NCBI RefSeq assembly: GCF_900109345.1
Contig: NZ_FNZN01000001.1
Coordinates: 193,883-257,882, forward strand
Source of the DNA: Maribacter orientalis
GTDB lineage: Bacteria; Bacteroidota; Bacteroidia; Flavobacteriales; Flavobacteriaceae
Length of the DNA stretch: 64,000 bases
Direction of reading: 5' to 3'
The notes beneath the pieces are model-generated. The model searched no databases, was not told the origin of the DNA, and worked only from the letters and a program-made list of their open reading frames with translations. The position numbers were made by a program, and so were the translations under genes. Shown one piece after another: positions 26,841 through 36,057 of this stretch (its first letter is position 1; each line of letters starts with the position of its first letter).

Positions 26841-28115
26841 TTATCTGTTCGTAATTATAGAGTATAAAATTCCGATTGCGATAATACTTCCAAAAGTATA
26901 GCCAACCAATTTTCTGGTAATTTTAGAACCTTTAAATACGGTAATTCCTAATTTAACCAGCATATTACTCATGGTTGCTGCTACAATAACAGATGAAGCT
27001 AGTTTTAGCTTTTCTCCATCTAAAGCAAATTTGGCCAAACTTATAGTGATGGCATCTGTATCTGCTAACCCGGCTATTATAGCAGAATAATACAAACCAC
27101 TTTCTCCAAAAAAATTATTACTATAAAAAACAGCCAATAGAATTATAACATAAATAAACCCAAATCCTATAGCGTTAAGAAGGTTCATAGGGTTTCCTAA
27201 TTTAATCTCTGTGTCGAGCTTATGGGTATCTTCTTTTATTAAAAACAATGCTACTATTAGACATATCAAGGTGAAAATTCCAAAAGGTACTATCAAATAG
27301 TTGAGAAGTGAACTATTGAAGATATATGTTAATAGGGCAAGTCTTGGAAACATAATGGCCGAGGCGATGATAATACCTGCAGCGTATTTTCGTGACAGTT
27401 CTGGAGATTCAATACTTCTAGAAGCATAACTCCATGCAACGGCAGTACTAGATATCAATCCGCCAAGTATTGCTGTCAGTAAAATCCCTTTTTTTGAACC
27501 TACAAATTTGACTAAAAAATAGCCTATGAAATTCAGGAAAGAGACAATAGCAATGATAGATCCAATCTCAAACGGATTTATCAAATCATTTGGTCCGTAG
27601 GTGTTATTTGGTAAAAAAGGCAATATTAAAAGAGCTATGATAGAAAACTTTACAAAAGCAAAAAGTTCTTCAGATGTAATGTTACTAATGACTGAATGAA
27701 ATCGTGTCTTAAGCGATAGTAATGTGACAATTATAACTGCCGTTGCCACTGCATTACGGTAGTATTCCGCAGAAACCATAAGGCCAAGCATAAATGTGGC
27801 AATAAGGGCTAAATTGGTCGTGAAACTTCGTTCAAAGCTATTTTCTTCTTTATAAAAGTGATTGAACCCTAGAAAAAGAATAAAAGTACCCAAACTTATA
27901 ATTGACAACCAAAAAGAAAATAGTTCAGTAAGACTACCTAATGAAAATGCCAAAATAGTAACTATCGGGAATGCACGTATACCAGCAAAGCCATAATCGC
28001 CCTTAATATTGTTGTATTCTCGTTCCAATCCTAAAATAAGACCAATACCTAAGCTAATGAACACTCCTAAAATGTATGGGTCTAGTGTTGTTAATATGCT
28101 CTCAAATTCATCCAT
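26841..28115 (-). CDS. MgtC/SapB-family membrane protein with DUF4010
   Basis: A 424-residue, very hydrophobic protein. The first third has the MgtC/SapB signature (SLGIGLILGLEREYNN and FAGIRAFPIVTI); the rest is a DUF4010-type membrane region with GGLISSTAVAWSYASRS and AGLADTDAITISLAK. MgtC-type domains affect magnesium stress survival and ATP-synthase activity in other bacteria; the function of the longer form is unknown. It is the second gene after the UbiB-like kinase (18-bp gap) and so is probably under the FNR-like box at 29967-29978. Confidence 0.82.
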   Translation of the reverse strand: MDEFESILTTLDPYILGVFISLGIGLILGLEREYNNIKGDYGFAGIRAFPIVTILAFSLGSLTELFSFWLSIISLGTFILFLGFNHFYKEENSFERSFTTNLALIATFMLGLMVSAEYYRNAVATAVIIVTLLSLKTRFHSVISNITSEELFAFVKFSIIALLILPFLPNNTYGPNDLINPFEIGSIIAIVSFLNFIGYFLVKFVGSKKGILLTAILGGLISSTAVAWSYASRSIESPELSRKYAAGIIIASAIMFPRLALLTYIFNSSLLNYLIVPFGIFTLICLIVALFLIKEDTHKLDTEIKLGNPMNLLNAIGFGFIYVIILLAVFYSNNFFGESGLYYSAIIAGLADTDAITISLAKFALDGEKLKLASSVIVAATMSNMLVKLGITVFKGSKITRKLVGYTFGSIIAIGILYSIITNR

Positions 28116-28133
28116 TTTTTCTTACCATTAAAA

Positions 28134-29810
28134 TCAATCGTTTCTAAATATGGAAATGACAATATAAAACCCTAATAGAGCAGACAATACAAAACCTATG
28201 GCACCTAATAGGGGTACCCCGTTCACTAAGGGAGGCATTTTGGCCATGACCAAAAGAGATGACCCAATTGATAAAGCTGCAATGATAACTGCAAATACCA
28301 AACGGTTAACGGCTTTACTTGTAGCAAGTTGAAATTCTTTAAATCCTTTGTGTTCATGTATTACTTCTAGTTTTCCTTCCTTTATTTTTTTAAGGATGAT
28401 ATTGATATCATCTGGTAGGGTGTCAACTAAATTATTGATGTCTTTAATACGGTTTAGACTCTTTTTGAAAAGGTATTTTAAGCTGAATCGACTGCGTACT
28501 ATCTTTTCTGTGTAAGGCTTTAAATTATCTGTTATATTAAATTCAGGGTCTAGTTTAAGACCTACGCCCTCTATAATAATAATACCACGAATCAGCATAT
28601 AGAGATAGTGTGGCATAATTATTCTATTTTCATATAAAATGGTCTTAAACTGTGTCAAGGTAGGACCTAGTTTAATGTTTTGAATTGCCGTATTACTAAC
28701 TCCCTCGACTAGAACGTATAAATCTTGTTCTAGTTTTAGGTAATCTGGTATATTAGTTTTTATGGCAATCTTTTCAAGTATAGAAATTATTTTCTTGATG
28801 TCTTTACTTAAAAAGTAGAGTAGTAGGTCACTTAAGACTTCTTTCTCGTTTGGCATAATAGTGCCCATCATACCAAAATCTAAAAAACAGATTTCCCCTA
28901 ATTCTGGTAGTACAAAAATATTACCAGGATGAGGATCGGCATGAAAGAAACCATGTTCCAAAATTTGTTCTAAATATAGGTCAACCCCTATTTTTGCTAC
29001 CGCTCTAGGGTCAATATTAGCAGCTTTGAGTGTCGCGATTTCAGATACTTTAATACCGTCGATAAATTCCATACAAATAATCTTATCATTAGATAAGTCC
29101 TCATAAATATCTGGTACGTGTATATGCTTATTGCCTTCAAAGTTTTCAGTGAATTGTACAGTGTTTTTCAATTCTCTCGAAAATTGAAGTTCTTCTTTTA
29201 TACTGCGTTCAAAAGATTCTATAATCCGTAGCGGTTGCAACGCTTCTGCTTGACTACTATATTTTTCAAGACTGTTGGCAAGTTGTTTCATCACCAGCAG
29301 GTCTGACTCTATAATCTCTTCAATATTGGGTCGTTGAATCTTTAGAATAACTTCATCACCATTTATTAGCTGTGCACGGTGTACCTGTGCAAGAGAAGCT
29401 GCTGCTAATGGTTCTATGTTGATAGTTGCGAAATACCGAAAGTTTTCTGTGCCGAGTTCTGCTTCAATAGTTTTTAGTACATCGAAGTTTTTTAGCATAG
29501 GCACGTGATCCTGCAATTTTTCGAGTTCTGTAATTAATTCAGCGGGAAGCATATCTTCTCTAGTACTGAATATCTGTCCTAATTTTACGTAGGTTGGCCC
29601 TAACTCTTCCAACACCATTCGAATACGTTCGTATTTTGAAAAAGATAAGTTTTGTTCTATATCAGGATGGTTTTCTAAATACTTCTTTGGTATTATTTTG
29701 CTAAATGCACTATTCGACAAAACATCTTCAAAACCATATTTAACCAGTACGTTTAATAACGTAGCATACCTTTTAATTTCTTTTTGTGTTGGAAGTTTTA
29801 AAATGGCCAT
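28134..29810 (-). CDS. UbiB/AarF/ABC1-family atypical kinase
   Basis: A 558-residue protein of the ABC1 kinase-like family: KLGQIFSTREDMLP (the KxGQ motif), AAASLAQVHRA (the Ala-rich loop), EFIDGIKVSE, and HADPHPGNIFVL with DFGMMG. Two C-terminal transmembrane helices are present. Family members support quinone biosynthesis or lipid homeostasis and bind ATP in an unusual inhibited way. In Flavobacteria the quinone is menaquinone. The leader of about 125 bases between the predicted -7 element and the ATG is unusually long for this region. Confidence 0.88.
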   Translation of the reverse strand: MAILKLPTQKEIKRYATLLNVLVKYGFEDVLSNSAFSKIIPKKYLENHPDIEQNLSFSKYERIRMVLEELGPTYVKLGQIFSTREDMLPAELITELEKLQDHVPMLKNFDVLKTIEAELGTENFRYFATINIEPLAAASLAQVHRAQLINGDEVILKIQRPNIEEIIESDLLVMKQLANSLEKYSSQAEALQPLRIIESFERSIKEELQFSRELKNTVQFTENFEGNKHIHVPDIYEDLSNDKIICMEFIDGIKVSEIATLKAANIDPRAVAKIGVDLYLEQILEHGFFHADPHPGNIFVLPELGEICFLDFGMMGTIMPNEKEVLSDLLLYFLSKDIKKIISILEKIAIKTNIPDYLKLEQDLYVLVEGVSNTAIQNIKLGPTLTQFKTILYENRIIMPHYLYMLIRGIIIIEGVGLKLDPEFNITDNLKPYTEKIVRSRFSLKYLFKKSLNRIKDINNLVDTLPDDINIILKKIKEGKLEVIHEHKGFKEFQLATSKAVNRLVFAVIIAALSIGSSLLVMAKMPPLVNGVPLLGAIGFVLSALLGFYIVISIFRND

Positions 29811-29966
29811 TTATGATTTGAATGTTTTTGCATTTAGAATGAAACGATGAAAATTGTTTTAAAATTTACTATCAGATTCTTTATGGATAGGTGCATCCCT
29901 TCACGATTTCTTACCTTGAAAATAACTTATTACTTCAAAGCTATTTGAAATAATGAACGTGATTTA

Positions 29967-29978
29967 TGATAATAGTCA
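29967..29978 (-). promoter_or_regulatory. FNR-like box upstream of UbiB/MgtC genes
   Basis: TGATAATAGTCA as written on the plus strand. On the minus strand, exactly 23 bp later, comes TAGCTTTG (29936-29943), a perfect TANNTTTG -7 element. Confidence 0.72.
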
Positions 29979-30308
29979 TATTTCATAGTTTGTAACTGAA
30001 TTTGCGAATTTTAGGTTAATTTGTAATGATGTCTTTTAATTGTTATCACATTTTTTATGAATTGTCACAGCATCTGAAAAGCCGAATGGCATCTTTTAAA
30101 AGCATAAGAAAACTAAAGTGATGAATGATATCTTTCTAATTGAAACCCTGATCGCTACCCTAACTTAGTACACGCATCACTTCAATAAAATAAAGCTAAA
30201 AGGGGTGGGTGATTATAGATAAGTAGATTCAAAGATTGGCTAGTCTTAATCAAATTTTAAATCTGTAATATATGTACTATTACTTCTTTGGTTAAAATTT
30301 AGTAGATA

Positions 30309-30320
30309 TGATTTTACTCA
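30309..30320 (+). promoter_or_regulatory. Weaker FNR-like box upstream of the ABC export operon
   Basis: TGATTTTACTCA matches TGA-N6-TCA but not the ATCA/GTCA form of the other boxes. After exactly 23 bp comes TTATTTTG (30344-30351), 7/8 to TANNTTTG. The start codon is 52 bp beyond the box. Confidence 0.4.
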
Positions 30321-30372
30321 TAGTATTACTTGAGATTTTAAATTTATTTTGAAGGTTCACAATCTATATTTT

Positions 30373-31455
30373 ATGCAAAATTTGAAAATTAGTATTCTTT
30401 TCTTGCTTTGCCTTTCTTGTAACCAAGAACGGGAAAAAATTTTCCCTCAAAGAACGAAGTTAACATCCTCGGTATATGCATCTGCAACGATACAGCCAGA
30501 TAGTTTGTATCAAGTTTTTGCTGTTGTTGCTGGTATTCTTGATGATAATTTAGTGGAAGAAGGAGATCTGGTAGAAAAAGGAGATGCCATTCTACAGATT
30601 AATAATCGTGCACCTAAATTAAATGCTGAAAATGCCTATTTATCATTGCAACAATCTAAGGAAAATGTGCAAGGCAATGCCGCCATACTAAAGGATATTG
30701 AAGATGAAATTTATGCAACAAGGTTAAGATTCAAGAATGATTCTATCAATTTTAGTAGACAAAAGCGGCTTTGGGAACAAAATATAGGATCTAAGGCAGA
30801 ATTTGATGCTAGAAAGTTGGCGTATGAGCTTTCAGAAAATCAGCTAAAACAACAGAATGCAAAATATGTTCGAACCAAATACGATTTGGAAACAAAAATG
30901 GCCCAAGCTAAAAACAGCTATTCTTCCTCAAAAATAATCACTGATGATTACACGGTAAACAGCAAAATTAAAGGAAGGGTATATGCCCTATTTAAAGAGC
31001 CTGGTGAACTTGTAAATACCTTAGAACCATTAGGTACAATAGGTAGTGCCACTAACTTTAAAATAGTAATGCTAATAGATGAGGTAGATATCATTAAGAT
31101 AAAAATAGACCAGCTTACACTTATAACTTTAGATGCTTACCCTAAAGAAGTATTTACCGCAAAGGTGAGCAAAATATACCCTCAAAAAGATGAACGTTCA
31201 CAGACTTTTACAATTGAAGCACGCTTTACAGAATCCCCTGCTATATTATACCCCGGGTTAGCTGGTGAGGGTAATATTGTAATTGCGGAAAAAGAAGATG
31301 CACTTACCATTCCCATAGAATATTTAATAGAGGGCGATAAAGTAGAAACAGAAGAAGGTTTAGTAAATGTTGAGGTAGGCTTTCAAAATTTAGAAAGGGT
31401 AGAGATTGTTTCAGGTATAACAGAGAATACATTGCTATTAAAGCCAAAAGAATGA
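30373..31455 (+). CDS. HlyD/MFP-type periplasmic adaptor lipoprotein of an ABC exporter
   Basis: The ATG at 30373 is chosen because it starts a lipoprotein signal (MQNLKISILFLLCLSC); the earlier in-frame TTG at 30349 would only add residues before it. The 360-residue protein shows the split lipoyl/hairpin plan of membrane-fusion proteins: VEEGDLVEKGDAILQIN, a long Gln/Lys-rich coiled coil (about residues 70-185), and KIKGRVYALFKEPGELV. It would bridge the ABC permease to an outer-membrane channel. The next gene overlaps it by 4 bp (ATGA). Confidence 0.82.
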   Translation: MQNLKISILFLLCLSCNQEREKIFPQRTKLTSSVYASATIQPDSLYQVFAVVAGILDDNLVEEGDLVEKGDAILQINNRAPKLNAENAYLSLQQSKENVQGNAAILKDIEDEIYATRLRFKNDSINFSRQKRLWEQNIGSKAEFDARKLAYELSENQLKQQNAKYVRTKYDLETKMAQAKNSYSSSKIITDDYTVNSKIKGRVYALFKEPGELVNTLEPLGTIGSATNFKIVMLIDEVDIIKIKIDQLTLITLDAYPKEVFTAKVSKIYPQKDERSQTFTIEARFTESPAILYPGLAGEGNIVIAEKEDALTIPIEYLIEGDKVETEEGLVNVEVGFQNLERVEIVSGITENTLLLKPKE

Positions 31456-32714
31456 TAAACTGGAGGGTCATACTGAATATAGCAAAAACACATCTTCTTA
31501 CTAAGATGAAATCTACTGCTACCGCATCTTTAGGTGTCACTTTTGGTATAGGTGCCTACATAACCATGGTTAGTTTTATGACAGGTTTAAATAATATGTT
31601 AGATAGTCTTATTTTAAACCAAACTCCCCATATTCATCTATATAATGAAATAGAGCCAACCGTTAATCAACCAATTTCGTTATTTGAAGGTTTCGAGAAT
31701 TCAGTATATATGATAAGCTCTATAAAACCTAAGCAAGGGCAAAAGAAAATTCATAATGCCCTACCTATTCTCAACTATTTAAAAAAAAAGGATAATGTAA
31801 AGGGGGCGACACCACAAGTACGGGCACAAATATTTTACCTATCTGGTGCCATTGACTTAGGTGGTACATTGATTGGGGTAGATATTATGGAAGAGACCAG
31901 ATTATCGAATATGCGAGACTATATTGTCGATGGTACCCCTGAAGCATTGAAAAGTACCGATAATGGTATTTTATTAGGGTCTGGGCTAGCAAGTAAAATG
32001 TCATTATCTGTAGGTGAGAGAGTCCAAATAAGCACCGTGAAAGGCGGTATTTTTCCTTTGAAAATCGTCGGTATTTATCAAAGCGGAATTGCAGATATTG
32101 ATAATGTACAAAGCTTCTGTAATTTAAAAACAGTACAACAAATATTAGGAGAGGCACAAAATTACGTCACCGATATCAATATTAAACTTAATGCAATAGA
32201 AGATGCCCCTGCCATGGCTAAAATATTAGAAAAACAATTTGATGTAACCGCTACGGATATTAATGAAGCGAATGCCCAATTCGAAACAGGTACAAATATT
32301 CGAAATTTAATAACATACGCAGTTTCCATAACATTGCTAATTGTTGCAGGATTTGGAATTTATAATATTCTAAATATGCTCATTTATGAAAAAATGAAAG
32401 ATATCGCTATTTTGAAAGCAACCGGATTTTCAGGCCGAGATGTGCAGTTCATTTTTATGAGTCAAGCCATGATAATTGGTATTGTGGGTGGAATCTTAGG
32501 ATTGATTTTAGGATTTGTACTTTCTGTAATTATTGATGGAGTTCCTTTTGAGACAGAAGCACTACCAACAATTACAACGTATCCCGTTAATTTCAGTGTA
32601 GGCTATTATGTAATAGGAATTGTCTTTGCCTTACTGTCAACCTTTATTGCTGGATGGCTACCCTCTAATAAAGCTAGGCGTATAGATCCGGTAAAAATTA
32701 TTAGAGGTACTTAA
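31452..32714 (+). CDS. MacB/LolC-type ABC transporter permease
   Basis: A 420-residue protein with one N-terminal helix, a large extracytoplasmic domain (about residues 45-275) and three helices near the C-terminus, the FtsX/MacB topology. IYEKMKDIAILKATGFSGRDVQFIFMSQ is the coupling segment seen in this family. The final segment PSNKARRIDPVKIIRGT is typical. It partners with the adaptor (4-bp overlap) and the ATPase (5-bp gap) in a tripartite efflux or lipoprotein-handling system; substrate unknown. Confidence 0.85.
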   Translation: MINWRVILNIAKTHLLTKMKSTATASLGVTFGIGAYITMVSFMTGLNNMLDSLILNQTPHIHLYNEIEPTVNQPISLFEGFENSVYMISSIKPKQGQKKIHNALPILNYLKKKDNVKGATPQVRAQIFYLSGAIDLGGTLIGVDIMEETRLSNMRDYIVDGTPEALKSTDNGILLGSGLASKMSLSVGERVQISTVKGGIFPLKIVGIYQSGIADIDNVQSFCNLKTVQQILGEAQNYVTDINIKLNAIEDAPAMAKILEKQFDVTATDINEANAQFETGTNIRNLITYAVSITLLIVAGFGIYNILNMLIYEKMKDIAILKATGFSGRDVQFIFMSQAMIIGIVGGILGLILGFVLSVIIDGVPFETEALPTITTYPVNFSVGYYVIGIVFALLSTFIAGWLPSNKARRIDPVKIIRGT

Positions 32715-32725
32715 GAGAATTGAAA

Positions 32726-33400
32726 ATGGATAAAGTATTAGAAGCCAAAAACATAAATAAGCACTTTCTGAAACCTAAGGACTTTCATGTCTTGAAAAAT
32801 ATTTCTTTTGCAATAAAAAAGGGAGAATTTGCCTCTATTATGGGAAAATCAGGTTCGGGTAAATCTACATTGCTTTATATACTTTCGACTATGGATACTG
32901 AGTATACCGGCGAGTTATATTTAAATGAAAAATTGGTCACCGGTAGATTGCCAAGTGAATTATCACGAATTAGAAATGAGCATATTGGTTTTGTATTTCA
33001 GTTCCATTATTTATTATCTGAATTCAGTGTTCTAGAGAATGTAATGTTACCTGCAAAAAAGTTGGCTCGAAAAACGAATCAAGAGATTGAGTTTGATGCA
33101 ATTCAAAAATTAAAAATGTTGGGTATCGAAAATCTGGCAAAACAGAAAGCTTCCCGTATCTCTGGTGGCGAAAAACAACGAGTTGCCATTGCAAGAGCAT
33201 TAATAAATAATCCTTCTATACTTATGGGAGATGAACCAACAGGGAATTTGGATAGCTATAACTCTGATAATGTTTTTAACATATTTAAACGATTGAAAGA
33301 GGAAGAAGGGCTTTCACTTTTAGTTGTTACCCATGATGAAGATTTTGCGAAGCGAACCGATTATATTATTGAAATGGAGGACGGTCGAATTATTAGTTAA
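32726..33400 (+). CDS. ABC transporter ATP-binding protein (MacB/LolD type)
   Basis: The ATG at 32726 is preferred over an in-frame TTG 6 bases earlier. Walker A GKSGSGKS, Q-loop FQFHYLLSEF, signature RISGGEKQRVAIARAL, Walker B ILMGDEPTGNLD and the switch His in VVTHD are all present (224 residues). The SGGEKQR form and the size fit LolD/MacB-type ATPases. Last gene of the exporter operon. Confidence 0.9.
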   Translation: MDKVLEAKNINKHFLKPKDFHVLKNISFAIKKGEFASIMGKSGSGKSTLLYILSTMDTEYTGELYLNEKLVTGRLPSELSRIRNEHIGFVFQFHYLLSEFSVLENVMLPAKKLARKTNQEIEFDAIQKLKMLGIENLAKQKASRISGGEKQRVAIARALINNPSILMGDEPTGNLDSYNSDNVFNIFKRLKEEEGLSLLVVTHDEDFAKRTDYIIEMEDGRIIS

Positions 33401-33584
33401 AATTAAATATTTTAAGGCTATCTAATTTTAGTGGTTAACTAGTGATTAATGTATATAGTTTCATTGATTATTATAAATTGTTTTGATTATAGTCAGCTCT
33501 TGGTAGGTTTTTATTCGAAAATAAATTTGGTTTTGAAATTATCAACACTAAATTTATTTTCTTTCATTTTCATAATTTAACAGG

Positions 33585-35849
33585 ATGACTAAAAAAGCTT
33601 CAAAAAGCTACAGCTATTTTCTACGTATTTCAGTTTTGTGTTTGCTATTTGCTTCGTGTGCAAATGAGGCTAAACAGAGTTTAGTGATGCATACAGAAAA
33701 TACGATTGCGCTCGATGCAGATGATACCCAAGATTCCATTAAACTTAAGGCATCTCATGTTGTTCCTACCATAAACCAGTACGATGCTTTAAAAGACGAG
33801 TTTATAGCCTTTGTTCATTTTGGCCCAAATACATTCAGCAGAATGGAATGGGGTAGCGGTATGGAAGACCCTGCTATTTTCAACCTTCAAAATCTCGATA
33901 CGGATCAGTGGTGTAAGGCCATGAAAGATGCTGGTATGAAAAAAGTCATCATTACAGCCAAGCATCACGATGGTTTTGTATTATGGCAAAGTAGGTATAC
34001 AAAGCATGGAGTAATGTCCTCGCCATACAAAAATGGAGAAGGTGATGTATTGAAAGAATTATCAGAGTCATGTAATGAATATGGAATTAAATTGGGAGTT
34101 TATCTTTCCCCAGCAGATTTATTTCAAATTGAAAATGCAGATGGGCTCTATGGCAATCTAAGCGAATACACCAAACGTACCATACCTAGAGAAATAGAAG
34201 GTAGACCCTTTGAGAATAATACAACCTTTGAGTTTGAAGTGGATGATTACAATGAATATTTTTTAAATCAATTATTTGAATTGCTAACTGAGTATGGCCC
34301 TATAGATGAGGTTTGGTTTGATGGTGCCCATCCTAAGCGTAAGGGAAATCAGCAATATAAATATAGAGATTGGAAAAGACTGATTACAAAGTTGGCACCC
34401 AATGCTGTCGTATTTGGCAAGGAGGGCACACGTTGGTGCGGTAATGAAGCTGGGGCCACAAGAGATACCGAGTGGAACGTGGTACCTTATGAGGACGACC
34501 CTAGAACAATGAACTTGTTCGCAGATATTACGGATGAAGATGTTGGAAGTTTGGAGAAATTGGCAGCCGGTAAGTTTTTACATTATCAGCCTGCCGAGAC
34601 CAACACATCAATACGCGAAGGATGGTTTTATAGAGATGACACTGATCAAAAAGTAAGAACTACAGATGATGTTTTTGATATCTATGAAAGATCTGTTGGT
34701 GGAAATTCTATTTTTCTATTAAATATTCCTCCTAATCGTGAAGGTAAATTTTCAGATCAAGATGTTCAGGTATTAAAAGAAACTGGTCAAAGAATTAAGG
34801 AAACATACGGAGTTAACTTATTGGAAGGTGCAAAGGGTCCAAAAGAACTTTTAGATAATGATGAAGAAACCAATTTGGTTCTGCAGGGGCAACAACCGAT
34901 GGTTGAGCTAACGTTACCTAAAGCAACGAAGATCAACAGATTTCTTATTCAAGAGAACGTAAAAATATCTGGTGAACGTGTGTCTAAACACGCATTAGAT
35001 GCTTGGATAGATGGTACTTGGAAAGAAGTAGCTATTGCTACTAATATAGGGTATAAGCGAATATTACGTTTTCCAGAAGTAACGACAACTAAACTTCGCT
35101 TACGCATTCTTGAAATAAGATATATTCCTGTGCTACAAAATGTTTCAGCACATTATTTTGAAAGTAGGCCACCACAATTACAATTTACTAGAAATAGCAT
35201 CGGAGAAGTTTCTATCGTACCTAAGATGTCTGATTTTGGATGGAATCCTAATGGTGAAAATGCAGGTGCTAATCTAAATAAGGGAATGCAGATATTTTAT
35301 ACTACAGATGGTCAAGAACCTACTGCTGAATCTAGTTTGTTTATAGAACCATTTTTATTTGGTGAAGGAGAGTTAAAAGCTATCGCTATCAAAAATGAAG
35401 AAAAAGGAAGTGTGGCGAGTGCTAAATTTGGAATTTCTAAAATATCATGGGAATTGGTTTCAACGAGTAGTGCACAGGAAAAGCATGCTGCCAATTTACT
35501 TTTTGATGAAGACCCAAAAACCTACTGGAAGTCACAATTGAAGAGCAAGAACCAATTTGTAATTCTTGACTTGGTCAAGAGAATAGTAATCAAATCATTC
35601 GCGTATACACCACCAAATTCAACTGCTGACGGAATGATTCAAAAAGGAACTATTTTCTCAAGTAATGACGGTGAAAATTGGACCATACAAGACACCTTTA
35701 TCTTTGGAAACCTGATCAATGACCCAACACAACGCATGCATAAGTTTAAGCAAAGTTTTTCTACCCGCTTCGTTAAATTACAGGCTGATGAGATTGCAGG
35801 TAATGGTAATTCAGCTGCCATAGCAGAGCTAGATTTTTATATGCAATAA
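33585..35849 (+). CDS. Alpha-L-fucosidase (GH29), lipoprotein, with accessory domains
   Basis: A 754-residue protein with a lipoprotein leader (LLFASC). The GH29 core covers roughly residues 60-420: FIAFVHFGPNTFSRMEWG, KHHDGFVLWQS, and the nucleophile Asp246 in EVWFDGAHP. Behind it lie a chitobiase-like C-terminal segment (IFYTTDGQEPTAES) and a discoidin-like (F5/8 type C) carbohydrate-binding domain (about 615-750). It would release alpha-fucose from algal or host glycans at the cell surface. It stands alone here, without SusC/D neighbours. Confidence 0.88.
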   Translation: MTKKASKSYSYFLRISVLCLLFASCANEAKQSLVMHTENTIALDADDTQDSIKLKASHVVPTINQYDALKDEFIAFVHFGPNTFSRMEWGSGMEDPAIFNLQNLDTDQWCKAMKDAGMKKVIITAKHHDGFVLWQSRYTKHGVMSSPYKNGEGDVLKELSESCNEYGIKLGVYLSPADLFQIENADGLYGNLSEYTKRTIPREIEGRPFENNTTFEFEVDDYNEYFLNQLFELLTEYGPIDEVWFDGAHPKRKGNQQYKYRDWKRLITKLAPNAVVFGKEGTRWCGNEAGATRDTEWNVVPYEDDPRTMNLFADITDEDVGSLEKLAAGKFLHYQPAETNTSIREGWFYRDDTDQKVRTTDDVFDIYERSVGGNSIFLLNIPPNREGKFSDQDVQVLKETGQRIKETYGVNLLEGAKGPKELLDNDEETNLVLQGQQPMVELTLPKATKINRFLIQENVKISGERVSKHALDAWIDGTWKEVAIATNIGYKRILRFPEVTTTKLRLRILEIRYIPVLQNVSAHYFESRPPQLQFTRNSIGEVSIVPKMSDFGWNPNGENAGANLNKGMQIFYTTDGQEPTAESSLFIEPFLFGEGELKAIAIKNEEKGSVASAKFGISKISWELVSTSSAQEKHAANLLFDEDPKTYWKSQLKSKNQFVILDLVKRIVIKSFAYTPPNSTADGMIQKGTIFSSNDGENWTIQDTFIFGNLINDPTQRMHKFKQSFSTRFVKLQADEIAGNGNSAAIAELDFYMQ

Positions 35850-35907
35850 GCTTTTTAATGGTTTAGTTAATGACATTTCCATAAACATCAAAATAGTTTA
35901 AGTAATT

Positions 35908-35935
35908 AAGGCTTCAATTTAATTGCAGCCTTCTA
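35908..35935 (+). terminator. Hairpin after the fucosidase gene
   Basis: AAGGCT (35908-35913) with AGCCTT (35927-35932), and an inner CAATT/AATTG stem. The T run is weak (TTCTATT), so this is a probable rather than certain terminator. Confidence 0.45.
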
Positions 35936-36057
35936 TTATGGTTCGTTAATTGAATTTACCGTAGTGTTGGTTTTTTGACTAATTGTAGTTATTTTATGTT
36001 GAACAATTTAGTGTATCTTAAAGTTTTATAAAGAGTTCTTTTCGAATCAATAAGCCT

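Larger units (their letters stand above)
29811..30372. other. 562-bp gene-free divergent region
   Basis: No coding potential was recognised. It holds the FNR-like promoter of the UbiB gene (box 29967-29978, -7 element TAGCTTTG at 29936-29943) and, at the other end, a weaker promoter of the same layout for the ABC export operon (30309-30351). The roughly 330 bases between them show nothing I can name. Confidence 0.6.
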
